Shown here: one piece after another, positions 19,101 to 26,822 of the stretch | Layout: each line of letters opens with the position of its first letter | Numbering within the stretch: position 1 is the first letter of the stretch | DNA from: CAZLQF01 sp964561545 | GTDB taxonomy: Bacteria; Bacteroidota; Bacteroidia; CAILMK01; CAYYUA01 | Reading direction: 5' to 3' | DNA length: 64,000 bases | NCBI GenBank assembly: GCA_964561545.1 | Contig: CAZLQF010000001.1 | Location: 1-64,000, forward strand | The notes under the pieces: model-generated | The model's input: the letters and a program-made list of their open reading frames with translations, nothing else | What the model was told of the DNA's origin: nothing | Database searches by the model: none | Translations under genes and position numbers: made by a program

Positions 19101-19321
19101 CCTTCCAGGTTGTCTTCTATTTTGAGGACAATGCCTTTTTCAACTTCTTCTGGTGCGGCACCCGGATATGTAGCATTGACGGAAATAACGTCACTTTCCG
19201 ATTCTGGGAAAAAGGTTGAATTTAGACTATTAAGGCCAAAGTAGCCAAAAATAATAACCAGTACCAATAGAATGTTGGCAACAATAGGATACTGGATAAA
19301 GTAGCCAATCATTTGTCGCAT
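16160..19321 (-). CDS. RND family efflux permease (AcrB/HAE1-like)
   Basis: Inner-membrane proton-driven pump of 1053 residues, predicted to expel drugs or other amphiphiles through the adaptor and TolC partner. It has the duplicated RND layout: one N-terminal membrane helix, a large periplasmic loop, six helices, then the same again. The proton-relay aspartates are D396 and D397 in GILVDDGIVFGEN. In the second half, the helix that carries the conserved relay lysine in AcrB reads LIGIIINNSVVLVTHL, with Asn where Lys is expected, so coupling may differ in detail. It ends in a charged tail (KNFEENEQDLKG). Adaptor and channel genes flank it on the same strand within 33 and 51 bases. Confidence 0.94.
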   Translation of the reverse strand: MRQMIGYFIQYPIVANILLVLVIIFGYFGLNSLNSTFFPESESDVISVNATYPGAAPEEVEKGIVLKIEDNLEGLTGIDQITSTSRENRGVVTVEVKKGYDTDFILQDVKNAIDRIASFPTGMESIEVFKEESASEAIRFSISGDVNLKTLKRYARNIEDDLRAVEGISKISIRGYPEEEIEISIEEEALRAYNLTFREVGQAVRNANLELTGGTIKGEQEEMLIRAKSKEYYAEDLRNIVVKSGDQEQLVRLRQIANVQDQWADNPERSYLNGEPSVVITVKNTIYQDILFITEHIREYVKEFNEENEAVEATVIRDRSESLNNRIDLLTKNGMIGFGLVLILLSLFLNIRLAFWVAVAIPFSFAGMFILANWYGITINVISLFGMILVIGILVDDGIVFGENIYQKYEDGQRAIPAAINGTMEVLPPIIASILTTIIAFSTFFFLAGRIGEFIVEMAFVVNAALLFSLIEGVLILPSHMAHSKALHKRGRKKNWLNEKTDQGLQFFRQRVYSPLLWSCMYNKTLTLSVAIGLLVLVGGLLGNGVLKTTFFPNIERNQIDVNLEMPSGTRENVTRKWLQHIKQATWEVNDSLNQERNDDRSYVQDIQLNISSSSHKGSLRILLLESQYRELAGYAITNLIREKAGTIVGAEKVTYGSGIPFGKPVSVALQAEDLDELREAERKLKSELKDMPKLKDVVDNDQKGPMEVNLELKQKAHKLGLDLMTIMSQVRNGFFGNEVQRLQRGLDEVKVWVRYNKNYRKSQGNLENMRIRTPEGTYPLKALADFDIKRGVLAINHLDGDRQIKVEADLADPSYSATDVNLKIENEILPSIMAEHPAVKASFEGQTRESGKVGKSAAEVLPVIFILMITVVMIVFRSFMQTAVVFLILPFGLIGVAMGHIIQNIPISILSTYGILALIGIIINNSVVLVTHLNNTLRSGKPFMQAVHDAGLARFRPILLTTLTTIGGLAPLMLEKSLQAQFLVPMAVSVAYGMLLGMFVTLLILPVMLVIINNLRIGAVWLWTGHKPETNTVEPAVRETKNFEENEQDLKG

Positions 19322-19354
19322 AATAAGATCTATTTCAATTTCGTTTAAGGCTTA

Positions 19355-20479
19355 TTAAAGGCTTTCTGCTTGGAAAGGCTTGACAGGCATACCGCCATAT
19401 GCACCAGGCATGGCTTCATAAAGCACAGTGGATCCTTCAGGAATTCCTCTTACAATGGCTATATCATTGGTGGTATGAGCCACTTCTACGGCCCGCCTTT
19501 TAAGTTTACCTTCATCAACAATCCATATTTGATGGCCATTATCCAAAAGTTCACGGGGTAATTCAAACGCCCTTTCCACGTATCCGGTAAACACGGAACC
19601 ATTTAAATAGATGCCTTCTTTTAAGCCGGACCCTTCCGTAGCTACATAAACTTCAGCCGATTGGGTACCGGGATCAACACTGCTATTAATTCTCACTAAC
19701 TTACCAGCTCGAACACCGTTAAATTTTTCTGACTTTAAGGCTACAGAATCCCCCTTTTCAATCAACTCCAGGTATTCACTATTAAGCGAAGCTGCAATTT
19801 CAAAACGGTCGGGACTAATAAATTGGCCCAGTTGCTGACCCGGTCTTACCAAAGTACCCGGATCGATCTTGGATTCGGTAACCACGCCATCAAACGGAGC
19901 CTTTATGGTATACTTAGCAAGCCTTTTTTCCTGGCTTTTTATAGCGTAATATTCATTGTATATATTGCGTGCCGAGACAAAATATTTGACTTGCTCTTGG
20001 GTTATTTTGGGCAAGGGAGCCAGCGGTTCATCCGTTTCCATATTTTGTAAATAGGCCTCCCATCTTTGAAAATGATCCGGGTAATCCAACTTTAAATCCG
20101 GTAGCATAGAGGCTATGCTGTTCATTAGATTGCTTTTCTGCGCTTGAAGGTTCAGCCTGGCTTCTTCGTCATTAATTTGGATGAGGACTTCTCCTTTTTC
20201 AAAGGCAATACCTTCCTTAAAAGGTTTGCTACCTTTAAGGAATTTACCTTGTACCTCAGCAAAAATTTCAATGCGGTCACTGGCCTCCAATTTTCCTGAA
20301 ATGGGAATAATTGCCGGAACAGAATCAAGCTCAACTGTTTTAACCTTTACAGCCTGAGCTTTAGTTTGTTCTTCTTGATCATTTTGTTCACCATCCTGGC
20401 TTACCATATTCATGGTTAAAAAAACAGCACCTATTATTATAATTATACCAAGGATGATGCTTATTTGCCTGAATTTCAT
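19355..20479 (-). CDS. RND efflux periplasmic adaptor (membrane fusion protein)
   Basis: Links the RND pump to TolC. The 374-residue protein has an N-terminal membrane anchor (residues about 6-25) and a split lipoyl/barrel-sandwich domain: the first half is VPAIIPISGKLEASDRIEIFAEVQGKF-type sequence around residues 55-80, the second is YTIKAPFDGVVTESKIDPGTLVRPGQQLGQF near 190-220. These are separated by a helical hairpin, then a beta-barrel and a membrane-proximal domain. No lipobox cysteine is seen. It lies 36 bases after the marR stop and 33 before the pump start, so one transcript is likely. Confidence 0.92.
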   Translation of the reverse strand: MKFRQISIILGIIIIIGAVFLTMNMVSQDGEQNDQEEQTKAQAVKVKTVELDSVPAIIPISGKLEASDRIEIFAEVQGKFLKGSKPFKEGIAFEKGEVLIQINDEEARLNLQAQKSNLMNSIASMLPDLKLDYPDHFQRWEAYLQNMETDEPLAPLPKITQEQVKYFVSARNIYNEYYAIKSQEKRLAKYTIKAPFDGVVTESKIDPGTLVRPGQQLGQFISPDRFEIAASLNSEYLELIEKGDSVALKSEKFNGVRAGKLVRINSSVDPGTQSAEVYVATEGSGLKEGIYLNGSVFTGYVERAFELPRELLDNGHQIWIVDEGKLKRRAVEVAHTTNDIAIVRGIPEGSTVLYEAMPGAYGGMPVKPFQAESL

Positions 20480-20515
20480 TGCTTGATACGCTTTATTTGA
20501 GATTAGGTTTCATTT

Positions 20516-20980
20516 TTAACTTATGTTGTAACAATTGTCGTGATCGGTCAAAGCACCAAATATTTCCCGGAGCACCTTCTTACAAGTCTTAAGTTCTTGC
20601 TCGTCAAGCTGTTGTTCTATTTCTTCATTGGCTTCCTTAACAATTTTGACCAAGTCTTGTTGTAAGCCTTTTCCCTGATTGGTCAAATACAGTTTTTTGT
20701 TTCTCCGGTCATGAGTATCTGGTTGGCGGTAAACCCAATTTCGCTCTTCCATGTAATCAATAATCCGAGTGATGGCTGTTTTGTCGTGTCCGGAAATTTG
20801 CGCAAAGTATTGTTGCTTTTGCCCCCCTTGATGCAAAAGTTTGCTCAGGATGATCCAATGGTCAACCGTAACCGCGTAGCCCGCTTGAGAAAATTTGCGG
20901 TTAAGGTTCATGGCCATCACTCTTGCGGACCTTCCCACTAAGAAGCCCATAGAATTTTCAATGTAAAAGGGTTCGCCCAT
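20516..20980 (-). CDS. MarR-family transcriptional regulator
   Basis: Winged-helix repressor (154 residues from the ATG at 20980), probably controlling its own operon of efflux genes in response to a small ligand. The recognition region HDKTAITRIIDYMEERNWVYR and the wing motif DTHDRRNKKLYLTNQGKGL are classic MarR. Helices at both ends would form the dimer interface. The frame extends 7 codons further to a TTG at 21001, but a TAnnTTTG -7 box at 21010-21017 would put the transcript start at about that point. The ATG at 20980 is therefore the better start. Confidence 0.9.
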   Translation of the reverse strand: MGEPFYIENSMGFLVGRSARVMAMNLNRKFSQAGYAVTVDHWIILSKLLHQGGQKQQYFAQISGHDKTAITRIIDYMEERNWVYRQPDTHDRRNKKLYLTNQGKGLQQDLVKIVKEANEEIEQQLDEQELKTCKKVLREIFGALTDHDNCYNIS

Positions 20981-21009
20981 ACTGACTTTAGTTGCATACA
21001 ATACAGTTG

Positions 21010-21017
21010 CAAAAGTA
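21010..21017 (-). promoter_or_regulatory. Putative -7 box and possible operator of the marR-efflux operon
   Basis: The minus strand reads TACTTTTG, an exact TAnnTTTG match about 30 bases before the marR ATG. Around it the plus strand has the repeated GTTGCA (20991-20996 and 21005-21010) and outer TTAGTT/AACTAA arms, which could be a MarR operator. No convincing -33 box was seen. Confidence 0.4.
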
Positions 21018-21451
21018 ACTAATTTTATGGATTTTAATACATTAAGCTTTCGAATTATTCAATTTACCCCAAGCCCTAATAACTTACCGTTTGGGTAAAA
21101 GTTTGGATGAAATGGAAGTTAAAATGGTACCCTATCCAATAAATCCTTGAGGATACCTACTATCAGAGGTTTTATGCAGTTTGATCAAGCTTGTTTTTTA
21201 TTTACCGGAGATTCTATCTTACTTAAAAGTTGATTTTAGCGACTGCTTGTTTTTAGTATGTTCAAAAATTTATTCAAAATTAAGATTGCTATTTCTCAGT
21301 AAAAGCAAACCCAATTTTGTTCAATCCATGCCCTAATTCTAAGGCCCGGTTAAACAAGCATCTTTAATCAAAGTAGCGATTTGGTTATAAACTGGAAAAT
21401 AAGGTTTGAAGGCCTTGGCCATTTTTTGCTTTAAAAGCAAAACGTTTGGGA
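21018..21451. other. Intergenic stretch between marR and hutH
   Basis: About 430 bases with no gene. An imperfect inverted repeat, TTACCCcAA near 21064 against TTGGGTAA near 21090, is the only clear structure. Confidence 0.5.
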
Positions 21452-22963
21452 TCAACCACTGTTGGCATTGGTTGTAACCAGGTAATGTTCCAAAAACTTC
21501 TTTGCTTTATCAATATCGTCATCAAGGACACGGTCTTGATTTAAAAAAGCCACATGCTGCCGAAAATAGCCCATCATTGCTTCAATTTTTGAAGAGGATT
21601 TTGCGGGCCTTCTAAATTCAATGGCCTGGGCAGCCGTCATCAACTCGATGGCTAAAATGGTTTTAACATTGTTGACTACTTGGTACGCTTTAATGGCTGC
21701 ATTGGCGCCCATGCTTACATGATCTTCCTGACCATTGGATGAGGTAATGGAATCGGCCGAAGCTGGCGTGCAAAGTTGGCGGTTTTGACTGCACAAGGAA
21801 GCTGCCGTATATTGCGGGATCATCAAGCCCGAATTCAAACCAGGATCGGCAATGAGAAAAGCAGGCAGCTCGCGCTCGCCCGAAAGCATTTTATATGTTC
21901 TTCGTTCAGAAATGCTTCCGATTTCGCTCACAGCAAGGGTTAAATAATCCAGTGTCATGGCCAGTCTTTGCCCATGGAAATTGCCTCCCGATAAAATCGC
22001 ATCCGCTTCCGGGAAAATGTTGGGATTGTCGGTAACCGCATTAATCTCACTTTCAATAACCTCCCGGCTGTGTTGAACGGCCTCCCTTGATGCTCCATGA
22101 ACTTGTGGAATACAGCGGAAGGAATAAGGATCCTGAATTTGGGATTTATCCTGGTGGCCAATCTCGCTATCTTCTAAATAAGTAAGGACGTTTTTAGCTG
22201 TTTGTATTTGCCCTTTGGAATTTCTGATTTGATGGATCAGTGCATGTAAAGGCTCAGATTTGGCATGAAATGCATCCATGGATAAGGCCGCAATGAAATC
22301 AGCTTGATCTAACAGGCGTTCGGCTTCGTAAATGCACCAAGTACCGTAAGCACTCATGAATTGGGTACCATTCAACAAGGCCAACCCCTCTTTGGCTTTT
22401 AATTGAGTGGGCGCCAATTCTTCCTTCTTCATCGCATCTTTCGTATCCTCAATGCAACCATTGTAAGTCACCTGACCAAAGCCTATCAGGGGCAAGCTTA
22501 AGTGGGCAAGCGGGGCAAGATCACCGGATGCACCCAATGACCCCATTTCGTAAATAACCGGAATCAAATCATGATTGTAATAGTCGACCAATTGCTGAGC
22601 TGTTGCCTGGGTAACCCCGGAATGCCCGTATACAATTGACTGGATCTTTAGAAAAAGCATCAAACGGGCAATTTCGGTTGGAACCAAATCGCCCACTCCA
22701 CAAGCATGAGATTTGACCAGGTTTTCCTGAAGTTGGCCAAGCTCATTTTTAGAAATCTGTACATCACATAAAGAACCAAACCCTGTATTGATGCCATAAT
22801 AAGTGCCTCCTTCCCCTGTGATCTTCTGTTCAAGGTAATCCCGGCAGACTTGAATCTTTTCAAGCGCTTCTTTAGAAAGGGTTAAGGGCCTTTTTTGCCT
22901 TACGGTTTCCACTACCTGATCAATGGTAATGGTATGTTGGTGACTGAATGCGTGGCCGCTCAT
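21452..22963 (-). CDS. hutH: Histidine ammonia-lyase
   Basis: Deaminates L-histidine to trans-urocanate, the first step of histidine degradation. The self-processed MIO cofactor triad Ala-Ser-Gly lies at residues 145-147 in GSLGASGDLAPLAHL. The catalytic Tyr region YYGINTGFGSL lies at about 55-65, and the QDxYSxRCxPQVHGA motif (here QDPYSFRCIPQVHGA) is intact. Length 503 is typical. It begins 46 bases after the hisS stop in the same direction. No hutU, hutI or hutG is in the window, so the rest of the pathway must be elsewhere or absent. Related aromatic ammonia-lyases share the fold, but the motifs favour histidine. Confidence 0.92.
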   Translation of the reverse strand: MSGHAFSHQHTITIDQVVETVRQKRPLTLSKEALEKIQVCRDYLEQKITGEGGTYYGINTGFGSLCDVQISKNELGQLQENLVKSHACGVGDLVPTEIARLMLFLKIQSIVYGHSGVTQATAQQLVDYYNHDLIPVIYEMGSLGASGDLAPLAHLSLPLIGFGQVTYNGCIEDTKDAMKKEELAPTQLKAKEGLALLNGTQFMSAYGTWCIYEAERLLDQADFIAALSMDAFHAKSEPLHALIHQIRNSKGQIQTAKNVLTYLEDSEIGHQDKSQIQDPYSFRCIPQVHGASREAVQHSREVIESEINAVTDNPNIFPEADAILSGGNFHGQRLAMTLDYLTLAVSEIGSISERRTYKMLSGERELPAFLIADPGLNSGLMIPQYTAASLCSQNRQLCTPASADSITSSNGQEDHVSMGANAAIKAYQVVNNVKTILAIELMTAAQAIEFRRPAKSSSKIEAMMGYFRQHVAFLNQDRVLDDDIDKAKKFLEHYLVTTNANSG

Positions 22964-23009
22964 GGTTGATGTACTTTGTAATAATTATGCTACCTTCTAT
23001 GAAGGGTTG

Positions 23010-24386
23010 TTAATCGAAATCATTTTTCAGCGTTGCTACAATGGATTCGAATGTTAAACGGTCCTGCTCACCTGTTTGCATGTTCTTAAGCTGGAATTCA
23101 CCGCTTTCCTTTTCCTCAGAACCGATTACGATCACATAAGGAATGCCGCTTTTATCAGCGTATTTGAATTGCTTGCCCATCTTAGCTGGTTTGGGGTACA
23201 TTTCTGAAGCAATCCCTTTTTTTCTTAGTGTCTGAAGTTTAGCAAAAGTGAAGCTTTCGAACGCCTCTCCGAAATTGGCCAATAATACCTTGGTTCCCTG
23301 CTGCTCTTGATCGGGAAACAATTTTTTGGTTTCCATCATATCGTAAATCCGCTCGATACCAAAGGAAATTCCAATACCAGATACGTCTTTTAGGCCAAAA
23401 AATTCCGTAAGCTCATCATAGCGCCCGCCTCCAGCAATACTACCCATACTTCCGTCTTCGGGTACGGCTTCAAAGATCATCCCCGTGTAATAGTCCAGAC
23501 CGCGCGCCAGGGTGAAGTCCAAATCAAGGGTAAGGTTATTGGTACCTATGGATTCAATGTATTCCATTGTTTTTTGAACGTCCTGAATACCTTCTTGGCC
23601 AATACTATCCTCCCCAAACAATTGGCTAAGGAAGTTTAACTTATTTTCGATGCCCTCAGCATCCAGTTGATATTCCTGGATTTCATCCAACATCTGTGCA
23701 TTCAGGCCCCGCGCTTGCATTTCCTGCTTGACCTTATCATAGCCAATTTTATCAAGTTTATCAAGGGCCACGGTAAAGTCTTGAAATTGCTCACGAACGC
23801 CATATTTTTCAGCAATGCCCATTAAAATTTTCCGATTGTTGAAACTTAGCTGAACTTTAGTAAGCCCCAATTCTCCAAAAACTTTATCAAACATCATGAT
23901 CATTTCGGCTTCGTAAAGCAGGCTATTGCTTCCCACCACATCGGCATCACATTGCCAAAACTCCCTGTAACGTCCTTTTTGGGGGCGATCTGCCCGCCAT
24001 ACAGGTTGCATCTGGAAACGCTTGAAGGGAAACTGAATTTCATTTTGATGCTGAACCACAAACCGCGCAAAAGGAACGGTAAGGTCATAACGAAGCCCCT
24101 TGTTACTTAAATAAGGGATGACTTCTTTTGAATTTTTGGATTGCAGCAAATTCTCAGGGACGTCACTCAAAAATGCTCCACTGTTTAAGATCCGGTAAAG
24201 CAATTGATCCCCTTCCTCCCCGTATTTTTCAGTTAATGTTGAAAGATTCTCCACAGCGGGGGTTTCAATCGGCTGGTAGCCGTATTGTTCAAAAACCTTT
24301 TGAATGGTGGCAAAAATGAACTGACGCTTATACACCTCTTGGGGTGTAAAGTCCCTAAAACCAGATGGTAAAGCTGCCTTTGCCAT
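23010..24386 (-). CDS. hisS: Histidyl-tRNA synthetase
   Basis: Class II synthetase charging tRNA-His. The 458-residue protein opens with the family's GFRDFTP, followed by motif 2 (RFQMQPVWRADRPQKGRYREFWQCDADVVG; the first residues RFQMQPVWRADRP are diagnostic). The histidine-specific segments LARGLDYYTG and GSIAGGGRYD and motif 3 GISFGIERI follow. The C-terminal anticodon-binding domain occupies roughly the last 100 residues. It is upstream of hutH on the same strand, an unusual pairing of histidine use and breakdown. Confidence 0.96.
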   Translation of the reverse strand: MAKAALPSGFRDFTPQEVYKRQFIFATIQKVFEQYGYQPIETPAVENLSTLTEKYGEEGDQLLYRILNSGAFLSDVPENLLQSKNSKEVIPYLSNKGLRYDLTVPFARFVVQHQNEIQFPFKRFQMQPVWRADRPQKGRYREFWQCDADVVGSNSLLYEAEMIMMFDKVFGELGLTKVQLSFNNRKILMGIAEKYGVREQFQDFTVALDKLDKIGYDKVKQEMQARGLNAQMLDEIQEYQLDAEGIENKLNFLSQLFGEDSIGQEGIQDVQKTMEYIESIGTNNLTLDLDFTLARGLDYYTGMIFEAVPEDGSMGSIAGGGRYDELTEFFGLKDVSGIGISFGIERIYDMMETKKLFPDQEQQGTKVLLANFGEAFESFTFAKLQTLRKKGIASEMYPKPAKMGKQFKYADKSGIPYVIVIGSEEKESGEFQLKNMQTGEQDRLTFESIVATLKNDFD

Positions 24387-24668
24387 GAAGATGATTTTAC
24401 TAATTAACAGTGCAAAGTAACGACTATTTTAAGGTTTTTAAAGAAGCTTTAGATGCTTTACGTTGTAAGGATAAGATTATTGGGATTCTCGACCTATCAT
24501 AGGTTGAAAGTTTTGAAGACTCTAAACCATAAAACCGGGCCAAATTAACAGCGTGTAATATTAGATCATTTAAATCAAGACTTGGTATGGTTGGCGTGTA
24601 ATTTCTTTGATTAAAAACTTAAAGAGCAGTTCATACAATTTCTAAGCAAATCCAATTATTTCAACGCT
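24387..24668. other. Intergenic stretch upstream of hisS and the decayed TA locus
   Basis: No gene seen. A TTACTTTG (minus strand, about 33 bases before the hisS start) is one base off the -7 box consensus and may belong to hisS. Confidence 0.4.
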
Positions 24669-24836
24669 ATGTCCACCTCAACCCAAAATGTGGATACCAA
24701 ACAAACATACTGGTGAAACCTGATCAGTGAGGCAGAAAAGGCATCGAAGAACTAAGGCATGAAACAAGCTGACAAAGGAAAATTAAAAGCTTATTCCAGA
24801 GTCAGAAAGTTCACCAGGGAAAAATACAACCAATAA
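24669..24836 (+). pseudogene. Decayed antitoxin gene of a type II toxin-antitoxin pair
   Basis: Reading from ATG 24669 gives a 55-codon product that begins MSTSTQNVDTKQTYW, then a TGA, then NLISEAEKASKN, a TAA, and finally GMKQADKGKLKAYSRVRKF. Apart from the two in-frame stops this looks like a short RelB/ParD-type antitoxin (EAExAS...KGKL..HSEVRK pattern). Its terminal TAA overlaps the ATG of the downstream toxin remnant as TAATG, the usual coupling in such pairs. The stops make it non-functional. Confidence 0.7.
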
Positions 24837-25136
24837 TGCCTTATGAAGAAGCATGACATACCAAAGCTCACAGAGATTATGACGTAATCATTAATTACCT
24901 GGTAAAAGAATGGGCGGCAAAAGGAGCTAAAAATTTTATCAACGATCTCGAAAATCAAATGGCATACATTAAAAAACATCCTTACCTATTCCAGGAAAGT
25001 TCTATAAAAGTTCGGAGCCAAAAGAACGGTTATTAGAGAACAAGTTTTCTCGTATTAGCGGATTCATACCAACCTAATTGAGGTGCTAACAATTTCCCAT
25101 GTATGGCAATTAGCAAAGAATTTATCATTCTACTAA
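24836..25136 (+). pseudogene. Decayed RelE/ParE-type toxin gene
   Basis: From ATG 24836 the frame gives MPYEEA, a TGA where Trp is usual, then HTKAHRDYDVIINYLVKEW and onwards through FINDLENQMAYIKKHPYLFQES. A frameshift follows near 25010-25020. The next frame continues RTVIREQVFSY, a TAG where Tyr is expected, and RIHTNLIEVLTISHVWQ, ending at the TAA at 25134. The two halves together reproduce a complete RelE/ParE toxin of about 98 residues, including the C-terminal I.VL.I.HVWQ strand. Two stops and one frameshift show it is dead. Antitoxin remnant directly upstream. Confidence 0.75.
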
Positions 25137-25377
25137 ACCTGCCCCCTAATTATGACAAAAAGAACTCAAGAAGCTGATAATTTCATTATTACTAAGTACC
25201 AAACAGCAACATTTCCACCACATCCCCAAATTTATTTTATAGTTCTACCAAATTTTTTGTGGAATCAAGCCCTGAGGGTTCATGTAGGATAATAGAGTAT
25301 TACCCAATTTCTAATAAAAATTACTTAGCTAAAAACCAACCCTAAAATTTTCTTTGCCAAAGGTTTATCGTCTAAGG
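25137..25377. other. Intergenic stretch after the TA remnant
   Basis: AT-rich, with no gene or clear terminator for the nuo operon that I can identify. Confidence 0.4.
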
Positions 25378-26820
25378 TCAACTGATAGAACTCACCATCC
25401 CTTCAACCACCTGAATCATATTGGATGGCAAAACTCCTAACCATACGACTAAAAGCGTAAGTACAGCAAGCGCTACAACTCCGGAAAGACTAAAGGTAGG
25501 ATTCAGAGCGGGGAACTTTTCTTCCTCTTCTTTGGTGTAGGCAAGCATTGTGGCAACAATGCGAAGGTAGTAGTACAAGCCGATCACGCTGTTAATAACA
25601 AGCATGATGGCAAGGAGCCATAAATTAGCCTGAACGCCGGAAGCTACAACATAATATTTGCCGATAAAACCGGCTGTAAGCGGAATGCCTGCCAAAGACA
25701 GCAACATCGCCACAAATACAACAGAAAGCAAAGGCCTGCGCCAAAATAAGCCGCGGTAATCGATAATGCCCTCAGCGTCCCGTTCCTTATCAGAAAGGAT
25801 GGAAACGATGCCGAAACTGCCCAAGATGGTAACAGAATAAGCAACCAAATAAAATGTGGCTGCTTCAGCGCCCAAACTACCGGATGCAATGAATGCCACC
25901 AATAAATAACCCAAATGCGCAATCGAGGAAAAAGCAAGGATGCGCTTAACATTATTTTGAAGCAGAGCAAGGATATTACCAATGAACATGGAAGCAATTG
26001 CAATAACTGTAAATACAATTATCAGCGAGTGGTATTGCGTCCCATCCACGGTTACAAAAAACCGCAGCAATGCTCCGAACATACCGCCTTTAGAGATCGA
26101 TGCGATCAGGGCTGTAACTGGCGCTGGTGCTCCTTCGTAAACATCAGGCGTCCACATGTGAAAGGGAGCTACGGCCAATTTAAAGCCTACACCCACGATC
26201 ATCATGGAAAAGCCGGCTAATACAAGCGGGGTAGCACCAACTTTTGAAAGTCCGTCAGCAATTCCACTAAACTGCATGCTTCCTAAATCCGTATAGATTA
26301 AGCCCATGCCAAACAATAGAAATGCTGAGGAAGCGGCTGCCAGGATTAAATATTTAATACCGGCTTCTATCGAACGATCCCGGTTTCTGAAATAACCGAT
26401 CATCGTGTATAGGGAAACGGATAAGATCTCCAGTCCAAGAAAAAGGGATATGAAGTGTTGACTGGAAACCATAACGACAGTTCCAAGCGTAGCTAATAAT
26501 AAAAGCATGTAATATTCATCATAATTCACATTCCGCCCGTCAAAGTAGTTGAAGGAGAGCATGGCCACAATGAACGAAGATGCAATGATCAACCCCGCAT
26601 AAAACAAAGAAAAGCCATCCGTAATCATGATATTGCTAATCTCATGTGGCACCGAACTACTGATCTGGAACAAGCTAAAGAAAGAAGCCGCTAAGGTGAT
26701 CAACGTAATTGCATTGGCTGCTAAGTGGCTCCTTCCGATAATAACCTGAATCATGACCACCAATGTACCGATGGACAAAATAATGTGAGGCGTTAAGCTT
26801 ATAAGATCCTGGGCTCCCAT
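25378..26820 (-). CDS. nuoN: NADH-quinone oxidoreductase subunit N
   Basis: Antiporter-like proton-translocating subunit in the membrane arm of complex I (480 residues, about 14 predicted helices). The conserved loop KLAVAPFHMWTPDVYEGAPAPVTA and following SISKGGMFGAL carry the lysine used in proton transfer, and the helix-5 Glu lies in FLGLEILSVSLY. Last gene of the thirteen-gene nuo operon; its start is 2 bases from the nuoM stop. Confidence 0.96.
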   Translation of the reverse strand: MGAQDLISLTPHIILSIGTLVVMIQVIIGRSHLAANAITLITLAASFFSLFQISSSVPHEISNIMITDGFSLFYAGLIIASSFIVAMLSFNYFDGRNVNYDEYYMLLLLATLGTVVMVSSQHFISLFLGLEILSVSLYTMIGYFRNRDRSIEAGIKYLILAAASSAFLLFGMGLIYTDLGSMQFSGIADGLSKVGATPLVLAGFSMMIVGVGFKLAVAPFHMWTPDVYEGAPAPVTALIASISKGGMFGALLRFFVTVDGTQYHSLIIVFTVIAIASMFIGNILALLQNNVKRILAFSSIAHLGYLLVAFIASGSLGAEAATFYLVAYSVTILGSFGIVSILSDKERDAEGIIDYRGLFWRRPLLSVVFVAMLLSLAGIPLTAGFIGKYYVVASGVQANLWLLAIMLVINSVIGLYYYLRIVATMLAYTKEEEEKFPALNPTFSLSGVVALAVLTLLVVWLGVLPSNMIQVVEGMVSSIS

Positions 26821-26822
26821 GG

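Noticed and set aside
20981..21001. TTG start for the MarR gene 7 codons upstream
   Set aside because: The -7 box at 21010-21017 would place the transcript start at about 21003, leaving no room; ATG 20980 is preferred.
24791..24979. A 62-codon minus-strand frame
   Set aside because: It lies antisense to the decayed toxin-antitoxin sequence, whose plus-strand reading is far more convincing.
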